From Stappia sp. (GTDB taxonomy: Bacteria; Pseudomonadota; Alphaproteobacteria; Rhizobiales; Stappiaceae), in NCBI RefSeq assembly GCF_040110915.1, contig NZ_CP157793.1, positions 3,657,001 through 3,721,000 of the forward strand: a DNA stretch of 64,000 nt, given 5' to 3'. Positions within the stretch are counted from its first letter, which is position 1, and each line of letters starts with the position of its first letter. The position numbers were made by a program, and so were the translations under genes. Below, piece after piece: positions 51,855 through 60,312 of this stretch. A model generated the notes under the pieces. That model saw nothing but the letters and a program-made list of their open reading frames with translations. It was not told where the DNA came from and ran no database searches.

Positions 51855-52205
51855 ATGGCAGCAACAGCACAATCCACGACAAACAAGACCCGCGAGCGCA
51901 ACGGCAGCGCGTCGGGCAGCGACACCGAGCTTGCAACCGAAGTCGAGGCGCTGCGCGACGACATCAATGCGATCACGGACCGATTGGGCAAGATCGCGGG
52001 CGCAGGTGCCAAGTCCGCCCGGTCGCACCGCGATGCGACCGCCCGCTCCCTGCGCGACAAGACCGATGAACTGATCGAGGATCTGACGCATCAGGTCGCC
52101 GTTCTGGAGCGCAAGGCCGGCGTCAATGTGCGCCGGAATCCGGTCAAGAGCATGGCGATTGCCGCCGGCGCGGGCTTCCTTGTGGCCCTCCTGATGCGCC
52201 GCTGA
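51855..52205 (+). CDS. DUF883 (YqjD/ElaB-like) membrane-anchored protein
   Basis: A 116-residue DUF883-type protein. It has a hydrophilic coiled-coil region (TELATEVEALRDDINAITDRLGKIAG, then DKTDELIEDLTHQVAVLERK), then the conserved V-R-R-N-P-x-K-S turn and a C-terminal membrane helix (AIAAGAGFLVALLMRR). In enterobacteria YqjD and ElaB are stationary-phase tail-anchored proteins that bind ribosomes. Ribosome site GGAAGGAG. It is followed after a single base by the DUF1469 gene, so the two are an operon like yqjD-yqjE. Confidence 0.88.
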   Translation: MAATAQSTTNKTRERNGSASGSDTELATEVEALRDDINAITDRLGKIAGAGAKSARSHRDATARSLRDKTDELIEDLTHQVAVLERKAGVNVRRNPVKSMAIAAGAGFLVALLMRR

Positions 52206-52206
52206 C

Positions 52207-52638
52207 ATGCTGACCCCGATCAATGCCTTCGTGCAGTTGACGGCGGCGGATCTTCAGGCGCGCAAACGCCGCTGGACCTCGGCCGCGGTGCTCTACGCCG
52301 TGGCCGGGGCCGGCCTGCTGTTCGCCGTCGGATTCGCGGCGAGCGCGCTCGCCGTCTGGCTCGCGGCGACCTACGACCCGATCATCGCGCTCGCGGTCAC
52401 GGCCTGCCTGTTTCTGGCCGTGGCAGCGCTTGCCTTGATACTCAACACAATCCTTCAGCGGCGCGCCCGGCGGCGCAGCGCGCGTGCATCGGCGGTGCGC
52501 GGCGCGGCCCTTGCGACCGCTCTCGTCGCGCTGCGGCGCTCGAGGGGAACGCTGCTCCCGGTCGTCGCCGGGATCGCCGGCCTGACGCTGGCGGCCCGCA
52601 TGGCCCTCGACGAGGACGACGACGACCACGAGGCGTGA
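52207..52638 (+). CDS. Phage-holin-family / DUF1469 (YqjE-like) membrane protein
   Basis: A 143-residue protein with two clear membrane helices (AVLYAVAGAGLLFAVGFAASALAVWLA and IIALAVTACLFLAVAALALIL), a basic loop and a third weaker hydrophobic segment near residue 125, ending in a run of Asp (DEDDDDHE). It matches the DUF1469/YqjE type, annotated as putative actinobacterial phage holin family III, although here it has nothing to do with phage. It starts 1 bp after the DUF883 stop, so it is translated from the same stress-induced mRNA. Confidence 0.82.
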   Translation: MLTPINAFVQLTAADLQARKRRWTSAAVLYAVAGAGLLFAVGFAASALAVWLAATYDPIIALAVTACLFLAVAALALILNTILQRRARRRSARASAVRGAALATALVALRRSRGTLLPVVAGIAGLTLAARMALDEDDDDHEA

Positions 52639-52656
52639 CCGCCGCGATCTTGGGGC

Positions 52657-52682
52657 GGAACGCATTCGGAGGGTGGCGCGTT
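52657..52682 (+). promoter_or_regulatory. EcfG-type promoter (17-bp spacer) for the 103-residue gene
   Basis: GGAAC-N17-CGTT, both elements exact, with the -10 ending 31 nt before the ATG at 52714. Confidence 0.72.
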
Positions 52683-52713
52683 GGGAACGAACGAGCAAAG
52701 GGAGGTCTTCCTC

Positions 52714-53025
52714 ATGCGCACCCGAACCCTGATCGCCGGCATGATCGCCCTGCCGTTGAACGCCGTCATTTTCGGCGCAGGCGCGATCGTCGTCCTCTCC
52801 ATCCCCGCGCTGAAACCCTGGTGGCCCTACTTCATTCCCGTGGTCGTCATTGCGGGCATTCTTCTGACCGTGCCCCTGGCCTGGAGGCTGGCACCGCGTC
52901 TGCGGGTGTCCAGCGACAAGTACCCGCAGGTCTTTCCCATCAACGAAAAGACGGCTTCAGACGAACGGGAGCGGTCCGGCACGGCACCGCAGCACGGACG
53001 GCAGCATGGTGACACCCGACGGTGA
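52714..53025 (+). CDS. 103-residue two-helix membrane protein
   Basis: A 103-residue protein with two membrane helices (LIAGMIALPLNAVIFGAGAIVVLSI and WPYFIPVVVIAGILLTVPLAW) and a polar C-terminal tail of about 40 residues. No family is recognised. It has a GGGAGG ribosome site and an EcfG promoter at the standard distance, so it is very likely the last member of the island. The polar tail (SSDKYPQVFPINEKTASDER) is unremarkable. It converges with rpoH, separated by 293 bp holding a three-unit 13-bp tandem repeat. Confidence 0.75.
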   Translation: MRTRTLIAGMIALPLNAVIFGAGAIVVLSIPALKPWWPYFIPVVVIAGILLTVPLAWRLAPRLRVSSDKYPQVFPINEKTASDERERSGTAPQHGRQHGDTRR

Positions 53026-53106
53026 CCCGCGCCGGCGTTTATTCCGCTGTTGGGCGATACCCGCCGGCCCGCACGGGATCGGCGCGTCCGGTGGCGCCCA
53101 CAACGG

Positions 53107-53145
53107 CATAGGCGGACGGTATAGGCGGACGCCATAGGCGGGCGA
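53107..53145. repeat. 13-bp tandem repeat, three units
   Basis: cataggcggacgg / tataggcggacgc / cataggcgggcga, head to tail between the last island gene and rpoH. Confidence 0.75.
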
Positions 53146-53318
53146 CGATGGGCGTCGCCGCCCCCAACCTGATCGGGCGGAATGCCCGAATTTTCCAGCA
53201 AGTCGTTCCGGCAAGTCCCCCGCCCCGCAACCGGCCGCGAGAAGCGGCGCCTTGACGGCATCGCCACAGCCCCGAGCATCCTCAAACCGGAGATGCTGGC
53301 CGGCGATCGGCCCCACGC

Positions 53319-54188
53319 TCAGCCGCAGTAGGAAATCTTGTCCGGCTGGACCTTGAGAAGCGCGTCGCGCAGCTTTTCCAGCGCCCGGCTTTCGATCTGA
53401 CGGACCCGCTCCTTGGAGATGCCGAGCTTCTGCCCGAGCGCCTCCAGCGTGGCGCCCTCTTCCGACAGGCGCCGCTCGCGCACGATCCGCAGCTCGCGCT
53501 CGCTGAGCACGCCCAGCGCATCCTGGAGCCACCGCGACCGGCGCTCCGTGTCGATCACGCCGCCGACCGTCTCCTCGGGCAAGGGGTTCTCGCACACGAG
53601 GAAGTCCTGCCGGTCGGCGCCGGAGCCGTCGGCCTCCAGCACGGGGGCGTTGAGCGACGTGTCGGGACCGGACAGACGGGCGCTCATGGTGGCCACGTCG
53701 GACACCTTCACGCCCATGGTCTCCGCGATTTTGCCGACCAGTTCGCTTTCGGTGACCTGCGTGGTGCCGCTGCTCAGCTTGGCGCGCAGACGGCGCAGGT
53801 TGAAGAACAGCGCCTTCTGCGTCGACGAGGTTCCGCCGCGCACGATGGACCAGTTGCGCAGGATGTAGTCCTGAATGGACGCGCGGATCCACCAGGTCGC
53901 GTAGGTGGAGAAGCGGACCTCGCGTTCCGGCTCGAAGCGCGACGCGGCTTCCAGCAGGCCGATATGCCCCTCCTGGATCAGATCGCTCATCGACAGGCCG
54001 AAGTTGCGGTATTTGGCCGCAACCGCGATCACCAGACGCATGTGCGCGAGGCTCAGACGGTCGAGCGCGGCCTGGTCCTGACGATCCCGCCAGGCCACCG
54101 CCAGCTCGTGCTCCTCCTCGCGGCTCAGATAGGGCGCATTCATGGCGGCCCGGACGAGTTCGCGACGATTTCCGGACGTGTAGGTCAC
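53319..54188 (-). CDS. rpoH: RNA polymerase sigma factor RpoH (sigma-32 type)
   Basis: A 289-residue heat-shock-type sigma factor. Region 2 is LSLAHMRLVIAVAAKYRNFGLSMSDLIQEG with the downstream RFSTYATWWIRASIQDYILRNWSIV. The RpoH-specific box falls in QKALFFNLRRLRAKL, and region 4 has EGATLEALGQKLGISKERVRQIESRALEKLR. Alphaproteobacteria often carry two rpoH genes, and this copy (S-G-N-R-R-E-L start) could be RpoH2, which is tied to oxidative and general stress. I took the GTG at 54188 with GGAGG upstream as start. No EcfG motif was found upstream. It lies next to the stress island, possibly by design. Confidence 0.92.
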   Translation of the reverse strand: MTYTSGNRRELVRAAMNAPYLSREEEHELAVAWRDRQDQAALDRLSLAHMRLVIAVAAKYRNFGLSMSDLIQEGHIGLLEAASRFEPEREVRFSTYATWWIRASIQDYILRNWSIVRGGTSSTQKALFFNLRRLRAKLSSGTTQVTESELVGKIAETMGVKVSDVATMSARLSGPDTSLNAPVLEADGSGADRQDFLVCENPLPEETVGGVIDTERRSRWLQDALGVLSERELRIVRERRLSEEGATLEALGQKLGISKERVRQIESRALEKLRDALLKVQPDKISYCG

Positions 54189-54601
54189 GATGCTAGCCTC
54201 CGCGCGTTCGGTTCGCTTTCCTGCCTCATACGCCGGAACCACGCGTTCGGTTCAGCGCCACCGGCCCGGATGGGTGCCCCGCGCCGGCGAGGCGTGCCGT
54301 CCGACATCTCCAGCAAGACAGCTGTCGCAAAACGGCTTTGCCGTTCAGCATGACGTCGCCAGTCAATCAGGACAAATTGGAGTTTTGATGTCATGCGATA
54401 AATTTTCCTGATCGCGTCGCCAGACGACGTCGGACGAGGGCGGTGCCGGTCCCGCCGCCCGGCCCGGATCCCCTCACGGCCGCCTCCCGGGTCGCACAGC
54501 CCCGGCTGCCATGCGGGATCACACATGCCGGATTGCGGTTACTCCGCCCGGCGAGGCGCCCCCGGCCGGCGGCGACGGTCCCGGCAACTCTCTCGCCGAA
54601 G

Positions 54602-54633
54602 AAAAAAGCCCGACCAAGGGGGCCGGGCTTTTC
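54602..54633 (-). terminator. Rho-independent terminator of carD
   Basis: On the minus strand aagcccgg...ccgggctt-type stem with a loop of about 9 nt, followed by tttttt. It lies 121 bp after the carD stop. Confidence 0.8.
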
Positions 54634-54753
54634 AGGTTGGGCTTGCGATCTCAGGTTCCGGCCTGCGATCCCGCTCGAAGCGCGGTCACTGCAGCGGTGC
54701 GGCGGCGATCCGTCACACCGCCCCGTGACGATCACGGACGGCGCGGAACGGCC

Positions 54754-55332
54754 TCAGGCCGCCTCGGTCTGGGCGCCGTCGCCGTCCTCGTCCGTCGCCG
54801 CGGGCTTGCGGCTTGTGGACTTGGCCAGGCTCTGCTCGATCTGGCGGATGGCCTCGGTGTCCGAGCACTTGTTGACGGCCGCGATTTCCCGCGACATCCG
54901 GTCGATCGCCGCCTCGTAGAGCTGGCGTTCGGAGTAGGACTGCTCGGGCTGGCTTTCGGAGCGGTAGAGGTCGCGGACCACCTCGGCGATCGCCATCAGA
55001 TCGCCGGAGTTGATCTTCGCCTCATACTCCTGCGCCCGGCGGCTCCACATGGTCCGCTTGACGCGCGGCCGGCCGCGGACGGTTTCGAGCGCCTTCTTGA
55101 CCGACGCCGCATCCGCCAGCTTGCGCATGCCCACCGTCGCGATCTTCGCGACCGGAACCCGCAAGGTCATCTTGTCGTGTTCGAAATTGATCACCAGCAG
55201 CTCGAGCGACATGCCGGCAACCGTCTGTTCCTCGATCGCCGTGATCTGGCCGACGCCATGCGCCGGATACACAATGTACTCGCCTGTCTTGAAACCCTGT
55301 CTCTGCGCGGTCTTCTTCACCGTTGTTGCCAT
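54754..55332 (-). CDS. carD: CarD family transcriptional regulator
   Basis: A 192-residue CarD/CdnL protein, which binds RNA polymerase beta and stabilises open complexes at many promoters, including rRNA. The N-terminal Tudor-like domain (YIVYPAHGVGQITAIEEQTV ... LRVPVAKI) is complete. The C-terminal helical domain has the conserved W in KRTMWSRRAQEYEAKINSGD. The C-terminal 25 residues are Thr/Asp/Glu-rich. It is essential or stringent-response-linked in related bacteria. It lies downstream of fdxA but is separated by 379 bp with a terminator, so it probably has its own promoter. Confidence 0.93.
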   Translation of the reverse strand: MATTVKKTAQRQGFKTGEYIVYPAHGVGQITAIEEQTVAGMSLELLVINFEHDKMTLRVPVAKIATVGMRKLADAASVKKALETVRGRPRVKRTMWSRRAQEYEAKINSGDLMAIAEVVRDLYRSESQPEQSYSERQLYEAAIDRMSREIAAVNKCSDTEAIRQIEQSLAKSTSRKPAATDEDGDGAQTEAA

Positions 55333-55711
55333 ACGCTTATGCTACTCCTGCGCAGTTGCGGCCTGAGGAGGCCGTGGAAGCACCCGGGCGGGTGCGGCCA
55401 TTGTCCGGAGAAACGCACACCCGCCTTCCCGGTCAGGAAGGCCCGTCGGGAGTGTCGGTGTCCGCTTTCATTCGCGCAATCACCCGGAGCGGCGGATCTC
55501 GACGCATGATCAATTGCGGCACGGCGCTTCGGACTGGTCCCGGAGCGCAGCCACAAAAAAACCTCCGGCGGGAGGGGGAGATCGCCAGTCCGACGACTGG
55601 TCCAAGGAAGATATCACAAAAACTGTGGATTTCAAAACACACGGGCCATGCGCCCGGATCAACGCTGCCGCGCGTTGCCGGTTCCGCCCCGTTTACCCTG
55701 TCGCGCGCCGG
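55333..55711. other. carD upstream region with fdxA terminator
   Basis: 379 bp without a gene. At 55554-55575, read on the minus strand, cctcc-cgcc-ggagg is followed by T7, a short intrinsic terminator for fdxA. The rest should contain the carD promoter; I cannot assign it. Confidence 0.6.
55554..55575 (-). terminator. Short Rho-independent terminator after fdxA
   Basis: A 5-bp GC stem, 4-nt loop and seven T on the minus strand, 137 bp past the fdxA stop. Confidence 0.6.
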
Positions 55712-56050
55712 TCAATCCCCCTCGCCGGGCTCCGCGGAAAAGAACTTCTCGAACTTGCCGTCCTGCCCGTCATACGCATCCGCCTCGGGCAGCGGATCTT
55801 TCTTCGTCGTGATATTCGGCCATTTGGAGGCGTATTCGGTGTTCACCTCGAGCCATTTCTCGAGGCCCGGCTCGGTATCGGGCTTGATCGCATCGGCCGG
55901 ACACTCAGGCTCGCACACACCGCAATCGATGCATTCGTCCGGATGAATGACGAGCATGTTCTCGCCTTCGTAGAAACAGTCGACCGGGCAGACCTCGACG
56001 CAGTCGGTGTACTTGCACTTGATGCAATTGTCCGTGACGATGTAGGTCAT
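55712..56050 (-). CDS. fdxA: Ferredoxin FdxA (7Fe type)
   Basis: A 112-residue bacterial ferredoxin of the FdxA/ferredoxin II type. Cysteines at 9, 17 and 21 of [14 protein letters not shown] plus a later one support a 3Fe-4S cluster, and C40-x2-C43-x2-C46...C50 ([11 protein letters not shown]) supports a 4Fe-4S cluster. The long C-terminal tail [19 protein letters not shown] is typical of this alphaproteobacterial subgroup. The start ATG has GAGAGGAT upstream. An electron carrier; partners are unknown. The preceding 454 bp contain a palindrome that might be an operator. Confidence 0.94.
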   Translation of the reverse strand: MTYIVTDNCIKCKYTDCVEVCPVDCFYEGENMLVIHPDECIDCGVCEPECPADAIKPDTEPGLEKWLEVNTEYASKWPNITTKKDPLPEADAYDGQDGKFEKFFSAEPGEGD

Positions 56051-56504
56051 CCTGATCCTCTCAAATCGCCCCTGAGGGCGGAACAATTGACAGCGGGAAC
56101 GTCACGGCGGGCACGTCCCGTCAGCCCCAGGACGCCGGCCCGGACAGCCACCGCCGAGGGATACCCCGGCGGTGTTTCCCGACGTCTTGGCCAACGTCAT
56201 ATCCCACACCTGCCCGCTTGCCCGTGCAGGCGCCATATCCCGGTCGCGGCAGCCCGCGGACGAGACAACGGCGGTATCCCGGGGATCGGCCCGGCATGCC
56301 GACCCGCGGTCCGAATTTCATTTTGCCTATCGCCTTTGGCGACGCGCTTCAAGTTCGGAATATGTTGATATTCATAGTGCGTGAGAAAAGATTTTCACCG
56401 TTCCGGCAAGGGTGTGGCCCGAGGCTGGGCAAAGGGAGCCCCCGGGGCAGGACAAAGGGTGCGGCAAGGGGCCGCTGCCGATGCCGCGATACCGCCCGTG
56501 CGGG
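56051..56504. other. fdxA upstream region with AT-rich palindrome
   Basis: 454 bp without a gene, with an AT-rich patch (about 56325-56400) that contrasts with its surroundings. Within it gaatat-gttg-atattc (56358-56373) is a perfect palindrome of a size that suits an iron- or redox-responsive repressor in front of a ferredoxin gene. That is an inference only. Confidence 0.5.
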
Positions 56505-56948
56505 TCAGTCGCCGGACTTGCGGAACCGGTCGAGATCGCGGCGCTCGCGTTTCGTCGGCCGGCCGGCGCCGGGCGCGCGGCGCGGCGGCGGGGCCGCGCG
56601 GTCTCCAGCCGCCTCCGGCTCGGAAGCCGGGCCGGCGGCGGAGACCTTCCCGTCGGCCGGCGCGCTCGGCTGCGACAGGTCCTCGTAGAGCGTCTGCGCT
56701 TCGGGCGCCGGACCGCGCCGCGTGCCCGGCGCGATCACCTTGAGCACCCGCACGCCGCGCCCGAGCGCGATGGTGAGCACGTCGCCGGGGCGCACCGGCT
56801 TGGCCGGCGCCGTCACCTTGTCGCGATTGACCCGGACATGGCCGCCGCCGACGAGCTTCTGCGCCAGGCTGCGCGATTTCACGACGCGGGCATACCACAG
56901 CCACTTGTCGATGCGTTGGGTGCCTGCCGTTTCGCCCGTATCGCTCAC
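56505..56948 (-). CDS. S4 RNA-binding domain protein (HslR-like)
   Basis: A 147-residue protein with an S4 RNA-binding domain at residues 12-75: RIDKWLWYARVVKSRSLAQK and LVGGGHVRVNRDKVTAPAKPVRPGDVL. This type (HslR/Hsp15-like) binds stalled 50S subunits carrying nascent chains. The C-terminal half is low complexity, Pro/Ala/Arg-rich. It starts with GTG, 25 bp after the helicase stop, so it is cotranscribed with it. This helicase-S4-ferredoxin-CarD order is conserved among many Alphaproteobacteria. Confidence 0.88.
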   Translation of the reverse strand: MSDTGETAGTQRIDKWLWYARVVKSRSLAQKLVGGGHVRVNRDKVTAPAKPVRPGDVLTIALGRGVRVLKVIAPGTRRGPAPEAQTLYEDLSQPSAPADGKVSAAGPASEPEAAGDRAAPPPRRAPGAGRPTKRERRDLDRFRKSGD

Positions 56949-56973
56949 CGCGCCCGCCCTGGCCGCGCGCGCG

Positions 56974-59900
56974 TCAGCCGCGCGGCTTCTTCTCCAGATC
57001 CGCCTTCAGGGCGGCGAGCTTCGCGAAGGGCGAATCGGGGTCGATGGCCTTGCCCTTGCCGCCGAACGCGCCGCCACGCCCCGGGCGCGGCCCGCCGCGC
57101 TTGCCGCCGTCCGCCCCGCCACGCCCCGGCGCACCGTGACCGCCACCCGGACCGGCCCCGTGGCCGCCCCCATGGCCGGGCGCGCCCTTGCGCCCCTTGC
57201 CCTGCGGCTTGCCGCCGCGCGCGCCGGCCTCGCCCGAGCGCGCCTGCTGCTGATCGCCGCGCCCGCGCCGTCCCGGCGCCTTCTCGCCGCGCGGGCGGCG
57301 GTCGCGGCGGCCGGGCCGCCAGATCTCGATGGTCACCGTCTCCAGTGCCGGTTCGCCGCTGGTCGGCAACACCGGTTCGGGCTCGACATGAGCCTGCCCC
57401 GTCGCCAGATCCCCGGCATCGGCCGGCGCGGCCCCGGAGATCACCGGGCCGGTCGCAAGCGCCGTTCCCATGGCCGCTTCATCGGCCTGACGTTCCCCGC
57501 TCTCGCCCCGGATGTCACTCTCGCCCGCCGCAACGCCGGTTTCCGTCGAGGGACCCTCCGGGGAGGAAACCTCCGCCGACGGAGCGGACACGCCCGTCTC
57601 CGCGGTCGCGGCATCGGGCCCGATCTCGTCGCCCGCCGGCGCTTCGGTCGCGGGCATCGACGCCTGAGCGGTTTCGCTTGCCTCGGCGGCCGGCTCGGCC
57701 GCATCGGAGGGCTTGGCCTCGGCCGGAGACTGCGTATCTGCGGCAGACTGGGCATCGACCCCGACACCGTTCACCGCCGCGATCTCCGATGTCGCGACCT
57801 CGGAGCGGGGCGTCACCACGGGACGCTGGATCTCCCGCGTTTCCACGCGGTAGCCGAGCGACTTGAGCACGGCGGAAAAATCCTCGCCGGCGCAGCCGAG
57901 CAGCGACGTCATGGCCACCGTCACGGTGAAGCCGCCGCCTTCGGCGATCGCGCCTTCGGGCGGCTCGACGGAGGGGTCGAGCGGCTTCCACGCCAGCAGC
58001 GGCCGGATGAGATCGGCCAGCCGCTCCAGAATGTCGACGCGCACCGCGCGCGGACCGCACACGCGAAAGCCCACGACCTTGTAGAGCGCCTTGTCGAATT
58101 CGGGATCGACGGCCACCGACGTGCGTCCCGACGCCGACAATTGCGGCAGTTCGGTCAGCCCCGGCATGTCCGGCGACCCGTGCTTGAGGGCCCAGAGCTG
58201 CGCCAGCAGCCGGCTCGGCGCCGGCTTCAGCAAGGCCGGTACGAAGATGTGATAGGCGCCGAAGCGCACGCCGAGACGACGCAGGCCGGCGCGCATGGTC
58301 TGATCGAGCTGGCGCACGTCTTCCGAGATGTCGGCCCGCTCGACGATGCCCAGCGCCTCCACGAGACGGAAAGCCACGCCGCGCGCCAGACCCTCGAGCC
58401 CCTCGCCGGTCTCAAGATCCCGCAAGGGCTTCAGCAGCGTGTCGACATGCGCCTTTAGCCAGAGCGACAGCCGCGCCTCGACCTTCTCGCGGTCGGCCGG
58501 CTCGAGCGTGTCGTCGCACAGGACCAGAAGGCCGGGCGCCAGAACGCTCTCGCCGGCGATCAGCTTGGCGACCACCTCGCCCTGCCAGCGCAGGCTGCCG
58601 TCGTCGGCCAGCGCGAACTCCTCGTTGCCGGCGCGCGCGAGCTTGTCGGCGCGGCTGGTCAGCTCGCTGCCCAGCGCCTTTTGCGCCGCCGCGCGCAGCG
58701 CCTTGCCGTCCGGTCCGTCGGCGGCGGCATCGGGTGCGAAGCGAAAGCCCTGCAGCTGTCCGATGTGTTGTCCCTCGACGAGCACATCGCCCACGGGAGT
58801 GATTTCCGCTTCAAGCATGGCGTTCTCTCTTAGCCGTCGCATCAATACGCTGGTCCGCCGATCCACGAAACGCTGTGTGAGCCGTTCGTGCAGGGCGTCC
58901 GACAACCGGTCTTCTACGCCGCGCGTCACGCCTTGCCAATGGGCGGGATCGGCGAGCCAGTCGGCCCGATTGGCCACGAAGGTCCAGGTGCGGATATGCG
59001 CCATCCGGTTCGCCAGCGTGTCGATGTCCCCGCCGACCTTGTCGGCAAAGGCCACCTGGCGGGCGAACCAGTCCTCCGGAATGACCCCGTCGCGGGTCAG
59101 ATGACCGTAGATGCCGGCCACCAGATCGGCGTGGTTGGCCGGCGCAATCTTGCGGTAGTCGGGCACCTGGCACACGTCCCACAGCAGACGCACGCGCTCC
59201 CCCGTCGACGCGACCCGGCGCACCGCCTCGTCGCGCACGGCGTGATCGAAGGCGGTCTCGTCCGCCGAGGGCGGCGCGCGGGTGAGCCCCTGTTCGCGCG
59301 GCGCCTCGTCCAGCGTGCGCCGCAGCGTCTCGATGGAGGAGAAGTCCAGCGCACGATTGCGCCACTGGAACACCTTGAGCGCATCGAACCGGTGGCTTTC
59401 CAGCGCCTCGACCAATTCCTCGTCGAACGGGTCGACGCGGCCCGTGACGCCGAAGGTGCCGTCGCGCGTGTGGCGACCGGCGCGCCCGCCGATCTGGCCG
59501 ATCTCGGCCGGCGTCAGCATGCGGTACTGGTAGCCGTCGAACTTGCGGATGCCGGCGAAGGCGATGTGGTCGACATCGAGATTGAGCCCCATGCCGATGG
59601 CGTCGGTGGCGATCAGATGCTGCACGTCGCCGTTCTGAAAGAGCTCCACCTGCGCATTGCGGGTGCGCGGGCTGAGCGAGCCGAGCACCACCGCGGCACC
59701 GCCGTGCTGACGGCGGATCAGCTCGGCGATGGCATAGACTTCGGAGGAGGAAAAGGCGACGACGGCGGAGCGCGGCGGCAGCCGGGTGATCTTCTTCTGC
59801 CCGGCGTAGGAGAGCACCGACATGCGCGGGCGCGTCACGACATTGAGGCCCGGCAGCAGCCGTTCGAGCAGCGGGCGCGCGGTCGCGGAGCCGAGCAGCA

Positions 59901-60312
59901 AGGTCTCCAGCGTCCCGCGCATGTTGAGAATGCGGTCGGTGAAGACGTGGCCGCGCTCCAGGTCGCCGGCGAGCTGCACTTCGTCGATGGCGACGAAATC
60001 CGGCCGGAGATCGAGCGGCATCGCCTCCACCGTCGAGACCCAGTAACGGGCCTCGGAGGGCACGATCTTTTCCTCGCCGGTGACCAGCGCCACCTGGCTT
60101 GCGCCGACCCGCTCGACGATGCGGCCATAGACCTCGCGCGCCAGCAGGCGCAGCGGTAGGCCGATCACGCCCGTCTCGCGCGCGATCATGCGCTCGATCG
60201 CCAGATGGGTCTTGCCGGTGTTGGTGGGGCCGAGCACGGCCGTGACGGTGCGCGCCCGCACGGAAGGCGGGAGCTGCGTCGAGGCCGACTGGAAATCTGC
60301 GGAAGGAGCCAT
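56974..60312 (-). CDS. SUV3-like DEAD/DEXH-box RNA helicase
   Basis: A 1112-residue helicase related to mitochondrial SUV3. Walker A is GPTNTGKT (about residues 28-35), motif II is the AIDEVQLAG variant, motif III LLLGSATARPL, motif IV-VI include QHLIATDAIGMGLNLDV and IGQIGGRAGRHTRDGTFG. Helical SUV3 C-terminal segments follow to about residue 830. The last 280 residues are low complexity: first Ala/Glu/Ser/Thr-rich, then an Arg/Gly-rich stretch (RRGRGDQQQ ... GGGHGAGPGGGHGAPG) that resembles RGG RNA-binding tails. Probably RNA turnover. The S4 gene follows in the same transcript. Confidence 0.92.
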   Translation of the reverse strand: MAPSADFQSASTQLPPSVRARTVTAVLGPTNTGKTHLAIERMIARETGVIGLPLRLLAREVYGRIVERVGASQVALVTGEEKIVPSEARYWVSTVEAMPLDLRPDFVAIDEVQLAGDLERGHVFTDRILNMRGTLETLLLGSATARPLLERLLPGLNVVTRPRMSVLSYAGQKKITRLPPRSAVVAFSSSEVYAIAELIRRQHGGAAVVLGSLSPRTRNAQVELFQNGDVQHLIATDAIGMGLNLDVDHIAFAGIRKFDGYQYRMLTPAEIGQIGGRAGRHTRDGTFGVTGRVDPFDEELVEALESHRFDALKVFQWRNRALDFSSIETLRRTLDEAPREQGLTRAPPSADETAFDHAVRDEAVRRVASTGERVRLLWDVCQVPDYRKIAPANHADLVAGIYGHLTRDGVIPEDWFARQVAFADKVGGDIDTLANRMAHIRTWTFVANRADWLADPAHWQGVTRGVEDRLSDALHERLTQRFVDRRTSVLMRRLRENAMLEAEITPVGDVLVEGQHIGQLQGFRFAPDAAADGPDGKALRAAAQKALGSELTSRADKLARAGNEEFALADDGSLRWQGEVVAKLIAGESVLAPGLLVLCDDTLEPADREKVEARLSLWLKAHVDTLLKPLRDLETGEGLEGLARGVAFRLVEALGIVERADISEDVRQLDQTMRAGLRRLGVRFGAYHIFVPALLKPAPSRLLAQLWALKHGSPDMPGLTELPQLSASGRTSVAVDPEFDKALYKVVGFRVCGPRAVRVDILERLADLIRPLLAWKPLDPSVEPPEGAIAEGGGFTVTVAMTSLLGCAGEDFSAVLKSLGYRVETREIQRPVVTPRSEVATSEIAAVNGVGVDAQSAADTQSPAEAKPSDAAEPAAEASETAQASMPATEAPAGDEIGPDAATAETGVSAPSAEVSSPEGPSTETGVAAGESDIRGESGERQADEAAMGTALATGPVISGAAPADAGDLATGQAHVEPEPVLPTSGEPALETVTIEIWRPGRRDRRPRGEKAPGRRGRGDQQQARSGEAGARGGKPQGKGRKGAPGHGGGHGAGPGGGHGAPGRGGADGGKRGGPRPGRGGAFGGKGKAIDPDSPFAKLAALKADLEKKPRG

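Noticed and set aside
52207..52638. Prophage holin
   Set aside because: The phage-holin family name is historical. The gene is the YqjE-like partner of a DUF883 gene, and no phage genes are nearby.
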